A stretch of DNA of 64,000 nucleotides. It comes from Bacillota bacterium. Lineage in GTDB: Bacteria > Bacillota > Clostridia > Acetivibrionales > DSM-1351. Position numbers and translations under genes: made by a program. Shown one piece after another: positions 9,652 to 18,866 of this stretch. The first letter of the stretch is position 1, and every line of letters begins with the position of its first letter. The stretch covers positions 4,498 through 68,497 of the forward strand of contig JAEVZU010000076.1 in the NCBI GenBank assembly GCA_023392075.1, given 5' to 3'. The notes below the pieces were generated by a model. The model saw nothing but the letters and a program-made list of their open reading frames with translations. It did no database searches and was not told where the DNA came from.

Positions 9652-9661
9652 CATACGTATG
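9652..9661. promoter_or_regulatory. Small palindrome upstream of the LacI gene, possible autoregulatory operator
   Basis: CATACGTATG is a perfect 10-bp palindrome with a central CG, ~75 bp upstream of the LacI start. LacI regulators often control themselves through such sites. Ten bases is short, so chance is a real alternative. Confidence 0.25.
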
Positions 9662-9740
9662 CAGTAGAAGTTTCATCCATGTCCTGATATTTTGTAAACC
9701 GGATAAATAACTTTTAGATATTTTTAGTTCAATAAAATAA

Positions 9741-9783
9741 AAATCGCTGGAGAAATTGGTGATTTTTTCACCTGTTCTCCAGC
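9741..9783 (-). terminator. Terminator after the cytoplasmic GH127 gene
   Basis: Outer stem GCTGGAGAA (9746-9754) pairs with TTCTCCAGC (9775-9783), with an inner GGTGA/TCACC stem in between. On the minus strand it is followed by GATTTTTATTTT, a proper U-tract. It separates GH127 from the LacI gene. Confidence 0.8.
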
Positions 9784-9843
9784 TGCACTCTAATTATCCA
9801 AATATAATTAGTTAATACTAATCCTACTCAGCAGTTTGTAATA

Positions 9844-11781
9844 TTATTTTTTGTCTTCATACTTTCTATAAAGCAGGTTTTCCCATCCGTCAAGACATAA
9901 ATCCTTACTTTTTCCCTCCTGTTCAAACCACACTGCCATTTTTCCGGCCTCTCTGTTATCCCAGGCAAAGTAAGGTGTGGTTACAAACTTCTTTCCATCC
10001 TTATCCTCACCGGTTATAACTGTAACTCCGGCCAATAAATCCTGGTTATGCTGTGCACTGAACACAGAACTTTTCTTTATGACAATATCTACATTCCCGT
10101 TGTTATCAACACCTTCAGCACAGTACAGGAAAGGTCCTCTCTGCAGTGCCACTTTTGTTCCGAGGTGCACTACATATGGATGAGCTTCAACACGGGTAAC
10201 GGGCATTTCCATGTCAAACTTTATAACATCCCCGTTTTGCCAGTTTCTGTTTAATACCAGATAGCCTTTTTTCAGCACAGGTTTTGCTTCTTCACCATTT
10301 ACCGTTATGCAGAATTTTCCGCTCCACTCAGGAAGTCTGATATTTATAAGTGCTCCTGGGTTCTCGACACTTCTGACAACAAACTCTACCGAACCATACC
10401 AGGGACCTTTTGTATTTTGTTCTATTTCCATAAATCCATCAAATTTAGCCGTACTTCCAATAAACAAATTGACATAAACTCCATATTTATCAATAGAATA
10501 GATATACGAATTCAATTCTCCCATAATTTTCAGGAACATAGGAGGACAACACGGACATGCATGCCATTCCCAACGATGGGTATTTCCATCACTGACAAGA
10601 GGATTTTCATAAAAATATTTGGTCCCTGAAAGGGACAAACCCGAAAGAATATTATTATAAAGATTTCTTTCTATGGGTTCAATAAATCGTGCATCGCCGA
10701 AGGCAAGCTTCATACTTTCTCCCCAAAAAGCCATTGCTACTGCTGCACAAGTTTCAAGATAGCCATTATCCGGCAGTTGATACTCCGGTCCGAATTTCTC
10801 CTCATTTTGCGTCGAACCTATACCTCCACTGATATAATATTTCCGGCCTACAACATTTTCCCAGAGTTTCAGAGCAGTCTGAAAATATTTCTCATCCCCA
10901 GTCTCCATTGCCACATTAATAATTCCGTTGTAAAGGAGTGCAGCTCTTACCGCGTGGCCGACAGCCTCTTCCTGTTCAAGGATTGGCCTGTGGTCCTGTG
11001 CATATTCTCCCAGATATCTTGGATAGCTAACCCTTCCTTTATGCTTTCCTCTGGTATCAATCCAGAACCTTGCAAGTTCAAGGTACCTGTGTTCATCAAC
11101 TTTTACAGCTATTCTATCCTTAAGTTCCTGCTCGTCTTTAAACAGCCTGTACAGCTTAACAAGTGCCTCTTCAGGCTGAGGATGTGCCGGGACAATATTT
11201 TTCCTGGGTAATGGCCCCATTTCAGAACACATATAATTTGCCATTTTTACAGCTACAGTTAAAAGACTAACTTTTCCTGTTGCCTTGTAGTGATGTACAC
11301 CGGCCTCGCAAAGACAGCCTGCATTATAAAGTTCATGCTGCCAAAGAAGATTTCCTCCCTTCTCACCCCAGCGGTTTTCAGGGCACATAAGTGTGCTGTA
11401 GGTATTTATATATCCGCAGGGATCTGCCTCCTGTGCTTTACTGATAAGTTCTATGTATTCATCAAGTTTCCTGTCAAATCGCTCATCATAATCGTTAGCC
11501 ATAAAGTCCGATATTCCCCTTATAGTTTCGTATAAAAGACCATCGTACCATGGGAAATTTATATTACTCGCTTTTTCACCGCTGGTTACCTTGTTATAGC
11601 TCTTAAAAATATTAATAGTATTCGGATTATTCGGAGTTCCGTTCTTACTGAATTTATCCAGAATATCACATATGGTGGTTTCCCTGATTACTTTAAGCCG
11701 GCTTGACCAAAAGGAATCATTTATTTTAACATTTTTACCGCCTATACTTTTTAGTTGTCCATAATATCCTTTTTTCAACAT
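9844..11781 (-). CDS. GH127 beta-L-arabinofuranosidase (DUF1680), cytoplasmic
   Basis: A 645-residue glycosidase without signal peptide. The family's zinc ligands and nucleophilic cysteine are visible: Glu343 and Cys345 in YLETC, and Cys411-Cys412 in HACPCCPPM, matching Glu338, Cys340, Cys417 and Cys418 of bifidobacterial HypBA1. HypBA1 releases L-arabinose from beta-1,2-linked arabinofuranose disaccharides, as found on hydroxyproline-rich plant proteins; the same specificity is a reasonable inference here. The ATG follows GGGAGG. It is the last gene of the ABC importer unit (permease 62 nt upstream), so it probably acts on the imported oligosaccharide. Its catalytic module is repeated inside the surface protein at 23067-29861. 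Confidence 0.92.
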   Translation of the reverse strand: MLKKGYYGQLKSIGGKNVKINDSFWSSRLKVIRETTICDILDKFSKNGTPNNPNTINIFKSYNKVTSGEKASNINFPWYDGLLYETIRGISDFMANDYDERFDRKLDEYIELISKAQEADPCGYINTYSTLMCPENRWGEKGGNLLWQHELYNAGCLCEAGVHHYKATGKVSLLTVAVKMANYMCSEMGPLPRKNIVPAHPQPEEALVKLYRLFKDEQELKDRIAVKVDEHRYLELARFWIDTRGKHKGRVSYPRYLGEYAQDHRPILEQEEAVGHAVRAALLYNGIINVAMETGDEKYFQTALKLWENVVGRKYYISGGIGSTQNEEKFGPEYQLPDNGYLETCAAVAMAFWGESMKLAFGDARFIEPIERNLYNNILSGLSLSGTKYFYENPLVSDGNTHRWEWHACPCCPPMFLKIMGELNSYIYSIDKYGVYVNLFIGSTAKFDGFMEIEQNTKGPWYGSVEFVVRSVENPGALINIRLPEWSGKFCITVNGEEAKPVLKKGYLVLNRNWQNGDVIKFDMEMPVTRVEAHPYVVHLGTKVALQRGPFLYCAEGVDNNGNVDIVIKKSSVFSAQHNQDLLAGVTVITGEDKDGKKFVTTPYFAWDNREAGKMAVWFEQEGKSKDLCLDGWENLLYRKYEDKK

Positions 11782-11842
11782 TGTGTACCTCCCAAGTCTT
11801 TAAATAAACATATTTAACTCAAATAATACTTTTAATGCCTTT

Positions 11843-12676
11843 TTATCCTTTTATTCCTGTTGTAGCTATTCCCTCAATAATATGTTTTTGCCCAAAAAAG
11901 AAAACAACCAGAGTAGGCGTCAGAACAACAACAGTAGCAGCCATCATAAGGTGCCATTGTGCCGAATACATTCCCTTGAACAGTTGAAGTCCCAGAGAAA
12001 GGGTAAATTTGTCTTCATCGTTCAAATAAATAAGAGGTCCCATAAAATCATTCCACGCACCAAGAAATGCAAACAGTCCTACAACAACCAGTGCTGACTT
12101 TGAAAGAGGTAAAATGATGCTCCTGTAAATTTTAAAATATGAGGCACCATCTACATATGCAGCTTCGTCAAGCTCTTTTGGAATTGACATAAAGAATTGT
12201 CTCAGCAGGAATACATTAAATGCACCTCCGCCAAACCATATAGGCACCGTGAGCGGTATGAGTGAATTAGTTGCGCCAAGAATCTTCCAGCCCACAAATG
12301 TAGGTATCATTGTAACTGCTGCAGGCATCATCATACTTGAAAGTACCAATATAAAAATGAAATTCTTGCCAGGCCACTTTAAGCGCGCAAAACTATAGGC
12401 ACATATTGAGCTTGATAATACTGAACCGGCAACAACAGAGATAACAATTATCATGGTATTACCAAAAAACTTTAAAAACGGTATTGCAGTTAAAGCCTCC
12501 TTGTAATTGTCAATAACAAATGGTTTTGGTATCCAGATCGGTGGTATTACAAATATCTGGGACATATCCATCAGAGAACTTCTCACAAGCCAGTAAAGGG
12601 GAAACAGACAGAGAAGAGATCCGCCTATCAGTATTATATAAACAAATATCTTTGTTATTATATTGTCTTTTTTCAT
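11843..12676 (-). CDS. ABC sugar importer permease, MalG/AraQ type
   Basis: A 277-residue inner-membrane permease with six hydrophobic segments and the EAA loop (DEAAYVDGASYFKIYRSIILP) that docks onto an ABC ATPase. It belongs to the CUT1 (maltose-type) group, which usually carries oligosaccharides. I chose the ATG at 12676, 1 nt after the upstream permease stop, with GGAGG 9 nt before it; an in-frame ATG at 12697 lies upstream of that ribosome site. It pairs with the permease at 12678 and the lipoprotein at 13673. No ATPase gene is in this unit. Confidence 0.92.
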   Translation of the reverse strand: MKKDNIITKIFVYIILIGGSLLCLFPLYWLVRSSLMDMSQIFVIPPIWIPKPFVIDNYKEALTAIPFLKFFGNTMIIVISVVAGSVLSSSICAYSFARLKWPGKNFIFILVLSSMMMPAAVTMIPTFVGWKILGATNSLIPLTVPIWFGGGAFNVFLLRQFFMSIPKELDEAAYVDGASYFKIYRSIILPLSKSALVVVGLFAFLGAWNDFMGPLIYLNDEDKFTLSLGLQLFKGMYSAQWHLMMAATVVVLTPTLVVFFFGQKHIIEGIATTGIKG

Positions 12677-12677
12677 A

Positions 12678-13598
12678 CTATTTAACCTCCCCTTCATAGT
12701 AAACCCACATGGAGGATGATCTGATCACTAAAAGTGTCAAGAACAAAATGATTAAAAACAATACCCAGCCGATAGCGCATGCGCTTCCCACTTTTGAAAA
12801 TGTAAAGGCTTCCCGGTAGAGGTAGAAAAGATAGAAAAGACTTGAATTATTCGGTCCCCCCTGGGTCATTATATATGCCTGACTGAATATCTGAAAACTA
12901 TTTATGAGGCTCATAACCATGTTGAAGAATATGGTGGGTGTCATCATTGGAATGGTAATATGCAGCAGCTTGTTTATTCCCCTGCAGCCATCAACATCTG
13001 CTGATTCGTATAATTGTACAGGAATATCCTGCAGCCCTGCAAGAAAAATTACTACTGTTCCTCCGATACTCCACAGGCTCATAATGGCAAGTGATGGTAT
13101 TACCGAGGATTCCGAATATATCCATTGGCTTGTTGGTAATCCAAGCATCTTCAAAACACTGTTCAATACGCCAAGATCCGGATCAAAAAGCCAGAGCCAT
13201 ATCATGGAGGATGCCACAACAGGTACAATCGTCGGTAAATAAAATATGGTACGGAACAAAGATCTTCCTTTAAAATTCTGATTCAGCAGAAGGGCTGTGA
13301 GAAATGAAACTATTATCTGCAGCGGAACACTAAGCAAAACATAATATGTAGTGACTGCCAGCGATCTGTAAAAGAATTCATCTTTCCCGGAAAACATATT
13401 TACATAATTTTCAATACCGATAAACTTTGCTTTATTAACTACGGCATAATCAGTGAAACTAAAACCAAGACTTGCTAGCATCGGCGCAAAGACAAATAGC
13501 AGATAACCGATAATTACCGGTGAAGCAAACAATATACCGTAGAAATATTCTTTTTTACGCAATGTACCTGGACCAACTTTAAAATTTGAAATGCTCAT
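12678..13598 (-). CDS. ABC sugar importer permease, MalF/UgpA type
   Basis: A 306-residue permease with six predicted membrane helices, starting LFASPVIIGYLLFVFAPML, and an EAA loop (YESADVDGCRGINKLLHIT). It is the MalF-like partner of the MalG-like permease 1 nt downstream, and follows the solute-binding lipoprotein by 74 nt. CUT1 systems in Firmicutes often share one housekeeping MsmK/UgpC-type ATPase encoded elsewhere, which would explain the missing ATPase gene. Substrate is inferred to be an arabinose-containing oligosaccharide from the GH127 neighbour. Confidence 0.92.
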   Translation of the reverse strand: MSISNFKVGPGTLRKKEYFYGILFASPVIIGYLLFVFAPMLASLGFSFTDYAVVNKAKFIGIENYVNMFSGKDEFFYRSLAVTTYYVLLSVPLQIIVSFLTALLLNQNFKGRSLFRTIFYLPTIVPVVASSMIWLWLFDPDLGVLNSVLKMLGLPTSQWIYSESSVIPSLAIMSLWSIGGTVVIFLAGLQDIPVQLYESADVDGCRGINKLLHITIPMMTPTIFFNMVMSLINSFQIFSQAYIMTQGGPNNSSLFYLFYLYREAFTFSKVGSACAIGWVLFLIILFLTLLVIRSSSMWVYYEGEVK

Positions 13599-13672
13599 TT
13601 ATGCTTCACACCTTTTCTCAGATTATGCAGCCAGGCATCAAAGCCTGGCCGCATTTATGTTTTATCAAATTT

Positions 13673-15106
13673 TTAAGGTCTGTTGTATTTACCTTTGACT
13701 TCAGCCTGAACTTTTGGTGCAATATTGTTAAGTGCCTTTTCAGCTGTCTCCTGTCCTAGCCATACTTTGTCCAAAGCAGGGTTCAGAATAGAATTTATCT
13801 TGGGGATATTCTTTACTATATAGTCACTTGAAGGAACTCCATTTGCAAATGCATTATTAACTACAGCATCAATATAGCCTTCAGGATGCGCCGGGTTATC
13901 CTTGGCCCACTTTGCAAGAAGCTCAGGGTCGGTATACCATTTTTTAAGGATGGGCATCCACAATCCGCTCTTTTCCAGTTCCAGTGTATTTTCCGGATTC
14001 CAGAACCATTTCAAGAGCAAATATGCTTCTTCGGGATGTTTTGTAGAATTAAACATTACAAGTGGATCTCCCAATGTCATTGTAGTCAATTTTTGCATTT
14101 TGGGTGTTATACCTACTCCAAAATTAACTTTAGCGTTTGTTATATCCTGCAGAGCCCATTGTCCGTCAAATGTCATGGCAACCTTCTTTGAAAGCAATGC
14201 AGTTGCTGCGCCGGGTATATTTTTCTGCTGAACTGGATTTGGCATAACATGATATTTGTTCATAAGGTCGGATAATTTCTGTATGGCATCTACAGCCTCA
14301 GGTTTGGTAAGATTGAAAGTTTGACCGTCTTCAGAAAGGAAGGAACCTCCATTCATATATACAAACTGCATGTAAGCCCACGTACCAAAATTAACTCCAA
14401 ATTGTTTTATATTCTTAGGATCAAAGTTCGGGTCCAAGGCATTTCTACCTTCTCTGTCAATGGTAAGCTTCTGGCACACTTCTACAAATTTGTCCCATTC
14501 CCACGCTTTATCAGCTTTTGTTGGTGGTTCTTCAACATCTGCTTCCTTGAACATATCCTTGTTATAGAAAAGAGCAAACGCTTCAATTGCACCATTCATT
14601 CCGATGCATTTATCCGTATCCCACCAGTAAAAAGCCTGTGGCAGAATATCGTCAGGGCTGATTTCGGTATCCTTGTTTAAGAATTCCATTATGTTTTTCA
14701 TTTTTCCCTGCTCAGCCCATACCAAACCCAGAGAACCATGGAACAAAGCTGCATCAGGTGCCTGATTTGCCGCTACCATTGTCGTTAGTTTTGTATCGTA
14801 TTGACCCTGGTCATCAGGTATATTCTGATATTTGACAGTAATCCACGGGTATTTCTTCATAAAGCTGTTTATAGCTTCCTGAGTAACTTTTCTCTCATTT
14901 GGGCTTCCCCATCCGGTATAAGTCAATGTAACAGGTTCTTTTTTTGTTCCTGTTGCTGCAGCTGCTGAAGAAGAACCTGCTGAATCCCCAGCCGCAGTAT
15001 TACCGACAGTTGTCTCAACAGAATTGTTACTACTGCTTCCGCAGCCTGTCAATGCAATTGAAAATGTGAGAACTACTGAAGTAAGTAAAGCGATAATCTT
15101 TTTCAT
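13673..15106 (-). CDS. Extracellular sugar-binding lipoprotein of a CUT1 ABC importer
   Basis: A 477-residue family 1 solute-binding protein. It starts with a lipoprotein signal ending LTGC (lipidated Cys at about residue 22), followed by a low-complexity Ser/Ala/Thr spacer (to ~55) and the binding domain. It captures sugar outside the membrane and hands it to the two permeases downstream. I chose the ATG at 15106, preceded by GGAGG at 9 nt; an upstream in-frame start at 15172 would place 22 residues before the signal peptide. The YesMN-like two-component genes directly upstream probably control it. Confidence 0.93.
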   Translation of the reverse strand: MKKIIALLTSVVLTFSIALTGCGSSSNNSVETTVGNTAAGDSAGSSSAAAATGTKKEPVTLTYTGWGSPNERKVTQEAINSFMKKYPWITVKYQNIPDDQGQYDTKLTTMVAANQAPDAALFHGSLGLVWAEQGKMKNIMEFLNKDTEISPDDILPQAFYWWDTDKCIGMNGAIEAFALFYNKDMFKEADVEEPPTKADKAWEWDKFVEVCQKLTIDREGRNALDPNFDPKNIKQFGVNFGTWAYMQFVYMNGGSFLSEDGQTFNLTKPEAVDAIQKLSDLMNKYHVMPNPVQQKNIPGAATALLSKKVAMTFDGQWALQDITNAKVNFGVGITPKMQKLTTMTLGDPLVMFNSTKHPEEAYLLLKWFWNPENTLELEKSGLWMPILKKWYTDPELLAKWAKDNPAHPEGYIDAVVNNAFANGVPSSDYIVKNIPKINSILNPALDKVWLGQETAEKALNNIAPKVQAEVKGKYNRP

Positions 15107-15182
15107 CAATATACTCCTCCTGAAATAATTTGACACATAATCCGGGTTGATCAAGCCTGAGTAATGTGACACTCCCTCTTAA

Positions 15183-15210
15183 GTTGTACAACCTTAACAA
15201 CTCAATTATA
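15183..15210 (-). promoter_or_regulatory. Probable promoter of the CUT1 importer/GH127 unit with a nearby palindrome
   Basis: On the minus strand TATAAT lies at 15210-15205 with no good -35 seventeen bases before it, as expected for an activator-dependent promoter. A perfect 10-bp palindrome GTTGTACAAC (15183-15192) follows just downstream. The response regulator encoded at 17099 is the natural candidate activator. Confidence 0.35.
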
Positions 15211-15268
15211 TTTAAAGCATCACTACCTGAATACATGAACATTTTTATATTATTGGACTATATTTGGA

Positions 15269-17083
15269 TTAATAGGGCAGATTTATTATCACTTTTGTTC
15301 CCTCACCAGGCTGTGATGTGATTTGAACACCATAATCCAACCCATATAAAAGCTTTATCCTCTTATTAACATTGGCTATGCCAATGGAATCAGAATCCAT
15401 GTTCATAACATCTTTTATTTTGTTATCCTCCATACCTATACCATTATCCTCAACACAAAAGAACCTCGTCTGTCCTTCAATCCAACCTGATATTTGAATT
15501 TTGCCACCTGCTTCAGCGGATGACAGACCATGGATTATTGAGTTTTCCACAAATGGCTGCAGGAATAATTTTGGAACCGTATAATTATCGAGCTCCGGGG
15601 AAATATCATAGGAGACTGTAAAATTACCTTCGTATCTGATAGTCATAATATAGGTGAAATTGGCCAGCCATTCTATGTCCTTTCTGAAATCCACCATTTC
15701 CTGCTTGTTTTGAACGGTATACCTTAACATACCGGATAGGGCCAGCAGCATTTTGCTGATGTCATTCTGATTATTTTCAATGGCCTCAAGGTTTATTATA
15801 TTTAGTGTATTGTACAGAAAATGGGGATTTATCTGAGTATTAAGAGCAGCAATTTCCATTTCCTTTTCCCTTATTTTGCTCTTGTAGGTTTCTTCGATCA
15901 GTATCTGTATCCTGTCATCCATTTCATTAAATTTTGTTGTCAGGTATCCTATCTCATCATTGCCTGTTACATTAATCTTACTATTGAATTTTCCATCACC
16001 GATTTTTTTGAGTGCAATAACCAGCTTGTTTATGGGCATAGTAATTCTTCTGGAAATAAAATATGCCGCAAGTGCAGCTACTACCAGCAAAATGCCTTCA
16101 ATGATGAATATATAGAACTTAATATTTGATACATTATATAAAAGTTGATCTGTCGGAACGGCAATTGCGGAAACCCAGCCCGTAATTTCAGAGGTATCAT
16201 AACATATGACCATTTCCCTGTCGTTATAATTTTCAATCATACTGTCACTTTTTTTGATTAACGAATTTTTCAGCCATGGTAGAGCTTTTTTACATGTTAT
16301 TTGTGATTTGTCCGAATGTGCAATAATATTGCCCTTATTGTCAGAAATACAATAAAAGGCATCAGATATAGTTATACTGCTGCCATAATAGCTTTCAAAA
16401 AAATCCGGTAAAAAATTTATAAGTAAGACAGGTCTTTCTATATTATCCGCAAGTTCTTCAGATGCCGCACTGTTGTTTGGATTAATATAAACTGGATTCA
16501 AAACCTGTACAGCTGAAAAAATTTTAGACTCATCAAATTCAACTCTTTTAAGATATTCTTCTTTAAACATATCAGGCATGTTATATGTGGGGATCCATTC
16601 CATTTTCCCTTTTGCAGTTTTTGCCACCTGAAAAAGTTCCGAGTTGGACAAAGCATCAGGTGTAATTAGTATTGACTTCCCATATGTATAATTACCTGTA
16701 AAAATATTGGCTGAATATAAATTAGTACTTTGAGGAAAATATTTCATCAGTACCCTGCTTATCACCTTATCAGACTGCATGCTGTCGTAGGCGCGATAGC
16801 TGTTAATGTTTTTAAAGAAGCTAAAAAGATCATTATCTATAGTTAACGCCAGGGCATTTTCCTCTATTGCTTCAAGTTTTTGATCAGCCATCTGGTTATT
16901 CTTTCTCAACACATCAAAAACATTCTCTTGAGCTATACCAAGTATATTCATTGAGCTTATATCATAAAAAAGAACACCTATGACCAGTATAGGTATAACT
17001 ATCAAAAATATGTATGATAAAACCAGTTTATTTCTGAGTTTTAAGTCCCTGTGAAAGGTAACTAATCCTCTGTTTATTAACAT
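15269..17083 (-). CDS. Sensor histidine kinase, YesM/LytS-like
   Basis: A 604-residue membrane kinase. Layout: helix 1 (~20-42), large extracellular sensor of double-Cache type (~43-320), helix 2 (~322-344), HAMP (~345-398), His_kinase domain with phospho-acceptor His421 (NTQINPHFLYNTL), and HATPase domain (PFVENSIIHG, EDNGIGME, IANVNKRIKLLYG). The kinase phosphorylates the AraC-type response regulator encoded 15 nt upstream in the same unit. Such YesMN pairs in Firmicutes typically sense extracellular oligosaccharides and switch on the adjacent CUT1 importer. GGGAGG precedes the ATG. The ligand is inferred from the neighbouring GH127/importer genes. Confidence 0.93.
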   Translation of the reverse strand: MLINRGLVTFHRDLKLRNKLVLSYIFLIVIPILVIGVLFYDISSMNILGIAQENVFDVLRKNNQMADQKLEAIEENALALTIDNDLFSFFKNINSYRAYDSMQSDKVISRVLMKYFPQSTNLYSANIFTGNYTYGKSILITPDALSNSELFQVAKTAKGKMEWIPTYNMPDMFKEEYLKRVEFDESKIFSAVQVLNPVYINPNNSAASEELADNIERPVLLINFLPDFFESYYGSSITISDAFYCISDNKGNIIAHSDKSQITCKKALPWLKNSLIKKSDSMIENYNDREMVICYDTSEITGWVSAIAVPTDQLLYNVSNIKFYIFIIEGILLVVAALAAYFISRRITMPINKLVIALKKIGDGKFNSKINVTGNDEIGYLTTKFNEMDDRIQILIEETYKSKIREKEMEIAALNTQINPHFLYNTLNIINLEAIENNQNDISKMLLALSGMLRYTVQNKQEMVDFRKDIEWLANFTYIMTIRYEGNFTVSYDISPELDNYTVPKLFLQPFVENSIIHGLSSAEAGGKIQISGWIEGQTRFFCVEDNGIGMEDNKIKDVMNMDSDSIGIANVNKRIKLLYGLDYGVQITSQPGEGTKVIINLPY

Positions 17084-17098
17084 ATAATCAGCCTCCCG

Positions 17099-18709
17099 CT
17101 ACCTTTCCATCACCAATCGTCTGTATTCTTCAGGAGTATATCCAAATTCTCTCTTAAATACCCTGTCAAAATAGCAGGCATCACTATAGCCTACCATTGA
17201 AGATACCTGACTTATTTTCAAATCATCTTCTCTAAGCAGGTATTTCGCTTTTTCCAGTCTTACCTTAAGAAGCATCTGACTGAAAGTGCTGCCTGTCAGG
17301 GTTTTAATCAAGTTACTGAAATAGGAAGGATTAAGATTGAACACTGCGGCAACCGAATCCAATGTAATATTCCCCATATAATGTTGTTCAAGATACCGGA
17401 TGTACCTGTCTTCTATATTGTTTTGCCTTATTTTTTTATTTAATGCAAGTTTATCTATAACTCCGGTAATAATCTCTTTAACCTTTAAGGTAATATCCAT
17501 ATAGTTCTCCGATTCCAACAGAGTTTTTCTTGTTGTAATTACAAATGAATTGAAATCTTCTTCAAGAAAAACAGCTGGAATCTGTTTTATTACATTCAGG
17601 ATAAGATTAATCATAGCCTCGATGAGTATGGAAGGTTCAGGTGTGTATTTTCCGTAAATCCTTTCAAAAATCCTGTCCAGTGTGACAACAGACTTTTCTT
17701 TATCCAGCTTGCGCACATTTTCTATCAGCACTTCTTCCTCATGGTTCTTAATATTTATAACACTAAAAGACTTACCTGAAATATTGGAATAAAATATAAT
17801 ATTTTCATTTTCAAAAAAGAACTTATATTTTAGCGCCAGCATTGCATTTTCAAATGAAAGTGCAACATTACTGATAATATCTGTATTTTCCGAACCAACC
17901 CCTATGGCAACTCTAAATCCATAACTTGCATTCATTTCATTTATAAATACGTAGAGCCTCGATGAATACTGTTCAAAACAAAGCTTATCCTGGGCTCTTT
18001 TCATAAATATTGTAACCATTGTGTTTTTACTGCTCTCGTGAAAAAAAGAAATAGAATGGCCTAATGGCTGCAGTGCATCCTTAATCCAATGCATGACAGA
18101 ACGTCTGATTTCATCAAATTCATTATAGGAATAGTCCCTAAGAAGTAACTCCAATTCACTGAATCGGGATACAATTACAACACCGGAGCCTTGATAAGGG
18201 AATATTGATATTATTTCGTTTAATTCATGTTCATTTAAACTGCCTGAAATCCACTTATTTAATTGTTTTTCGATATAGACTGGCAATGTAATGTTAAGTT
18301 TTTGTACAAGTTTGCTCCTATCTGTTTCTTTCTCCTTTTCATCTTTGATTTGTTCATCCAAGCTGTCAAGCAATTCAGATATTTTCGAAGGATCAACCGG
18401 TTTAAGCAAATACCCGTAAACCCCAAGTTTCAATGCTTGCTGTGCATACTCGAAATAAGCGTATCCGCTGATAATGATAACCTTAATTTTTCTCCTATCC
18501 TGCACAAGGTTGGCCAAAAGCTCTAATCCATTCATTTCAGGCATACTTATGTCAGTAACAATGATGTCAACCTTTTTATATTTCAGATACTCTTTTACTT
18601 CTATTCCGCTACTAAAGTCCAATACCTCACAATCAGGTCTGAGGTTTTTTATAATATTCGCAATTCCCCTTCGTTGTCTGGGCTCATCATCGACTACAAT
18701 AATTCTCAT
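17099..18709 (-). CDS. Response regulator with AraC DNA-binding domain, YesN-like
   Basis: A 536-residue regulator. The receiver domain (1-120) has the acidic pocket VVDDE and phospho-acceptor Asp53 (VTDISMPEMNG). A middle region (~125-425) follows without an obvious named domain. The C-terminal AraC domain (~430-536) has two helix-turn-helix motifs, ending in the SDACYFDRVFKREFGYTPEEYR signature. It forms a tight unit with the histidine kinase 15 nt downstream. It likely activates the CUT1 importer and GH127 genes. A hairpin between it and the upstream epimerase gene indicates its own promoter. Confidence 0.93.
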   Translation of the reverse strand: MRIIVVDDEPRQRRGIANIIKNLRPDCEVLDFSSGIEVKEYLKYKKVDIIVTDISMPEMNGLELLANLVQDRRKIKVIIISGYAYFEYAQQALKLGVYGYLLKPVDPSKISELLDSLDEQIKDEKEKETDRSKLVQKLNITLPVYIEKQLNKWISGSLNEHELNEIISIFPYQGSGVVIVSRFSELELLLRDYSYNEFDEIRRSVMHWIKDALQPLGHSISFFHESSKNTMVTIFMKRAQDKLCFEQYSSRLYVFINEMNASYGFRVAIGVGSENTDIISNVALSFENAMLALKYKFFFENENIIFYSNISGKSFSVINIKNHEEEVLIENVRKLDKEKSVVTLDRIFERIYGKYTPEPSILIEAMINLILNVIKQIPAVFLEEDFNSFVITTRKTLLESENYMDITLKVKEIITGVIDKLALNKKIRQNNIEDRYIRYLEQHYMGNITLDSVAAVFNLNPSYFSNLIKTLTGSTFSQMLLKVRLEKAKYLLREDDLKISQVSSMVGYSDACYFDRVFKREFGYTPEEYRRLVMER

Positions 18710-18824
18710 ACATCATACCCTCTTTTGTGGTTATATTATGATATAAACTTATTTTCACTACCTGAAATGGCAATACTGCCACATAATTAAAAAGTACCGA
18801 CACCTTTCTGCCTGTAATCAAGTA

Positions 18825-18850
18825 AGGAACAGGTACAGAAACCTGTTCCT
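18825..18850 (-). terminator. Hairpin terminator after the aldose epimerase gene
   Basis: A perfect 10-bp stem, AGGAACAGGT (18825-18834) with ACCTGTTCCT (18841-18850), lies 17 nt past the epimerase stop. On the minus strand the following T-run is weak (TTACTTGATT), so efficiency is uncertain. Confidence 0.55.
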
Positions 18851-18866
18851 CATTTATTTTTATATG

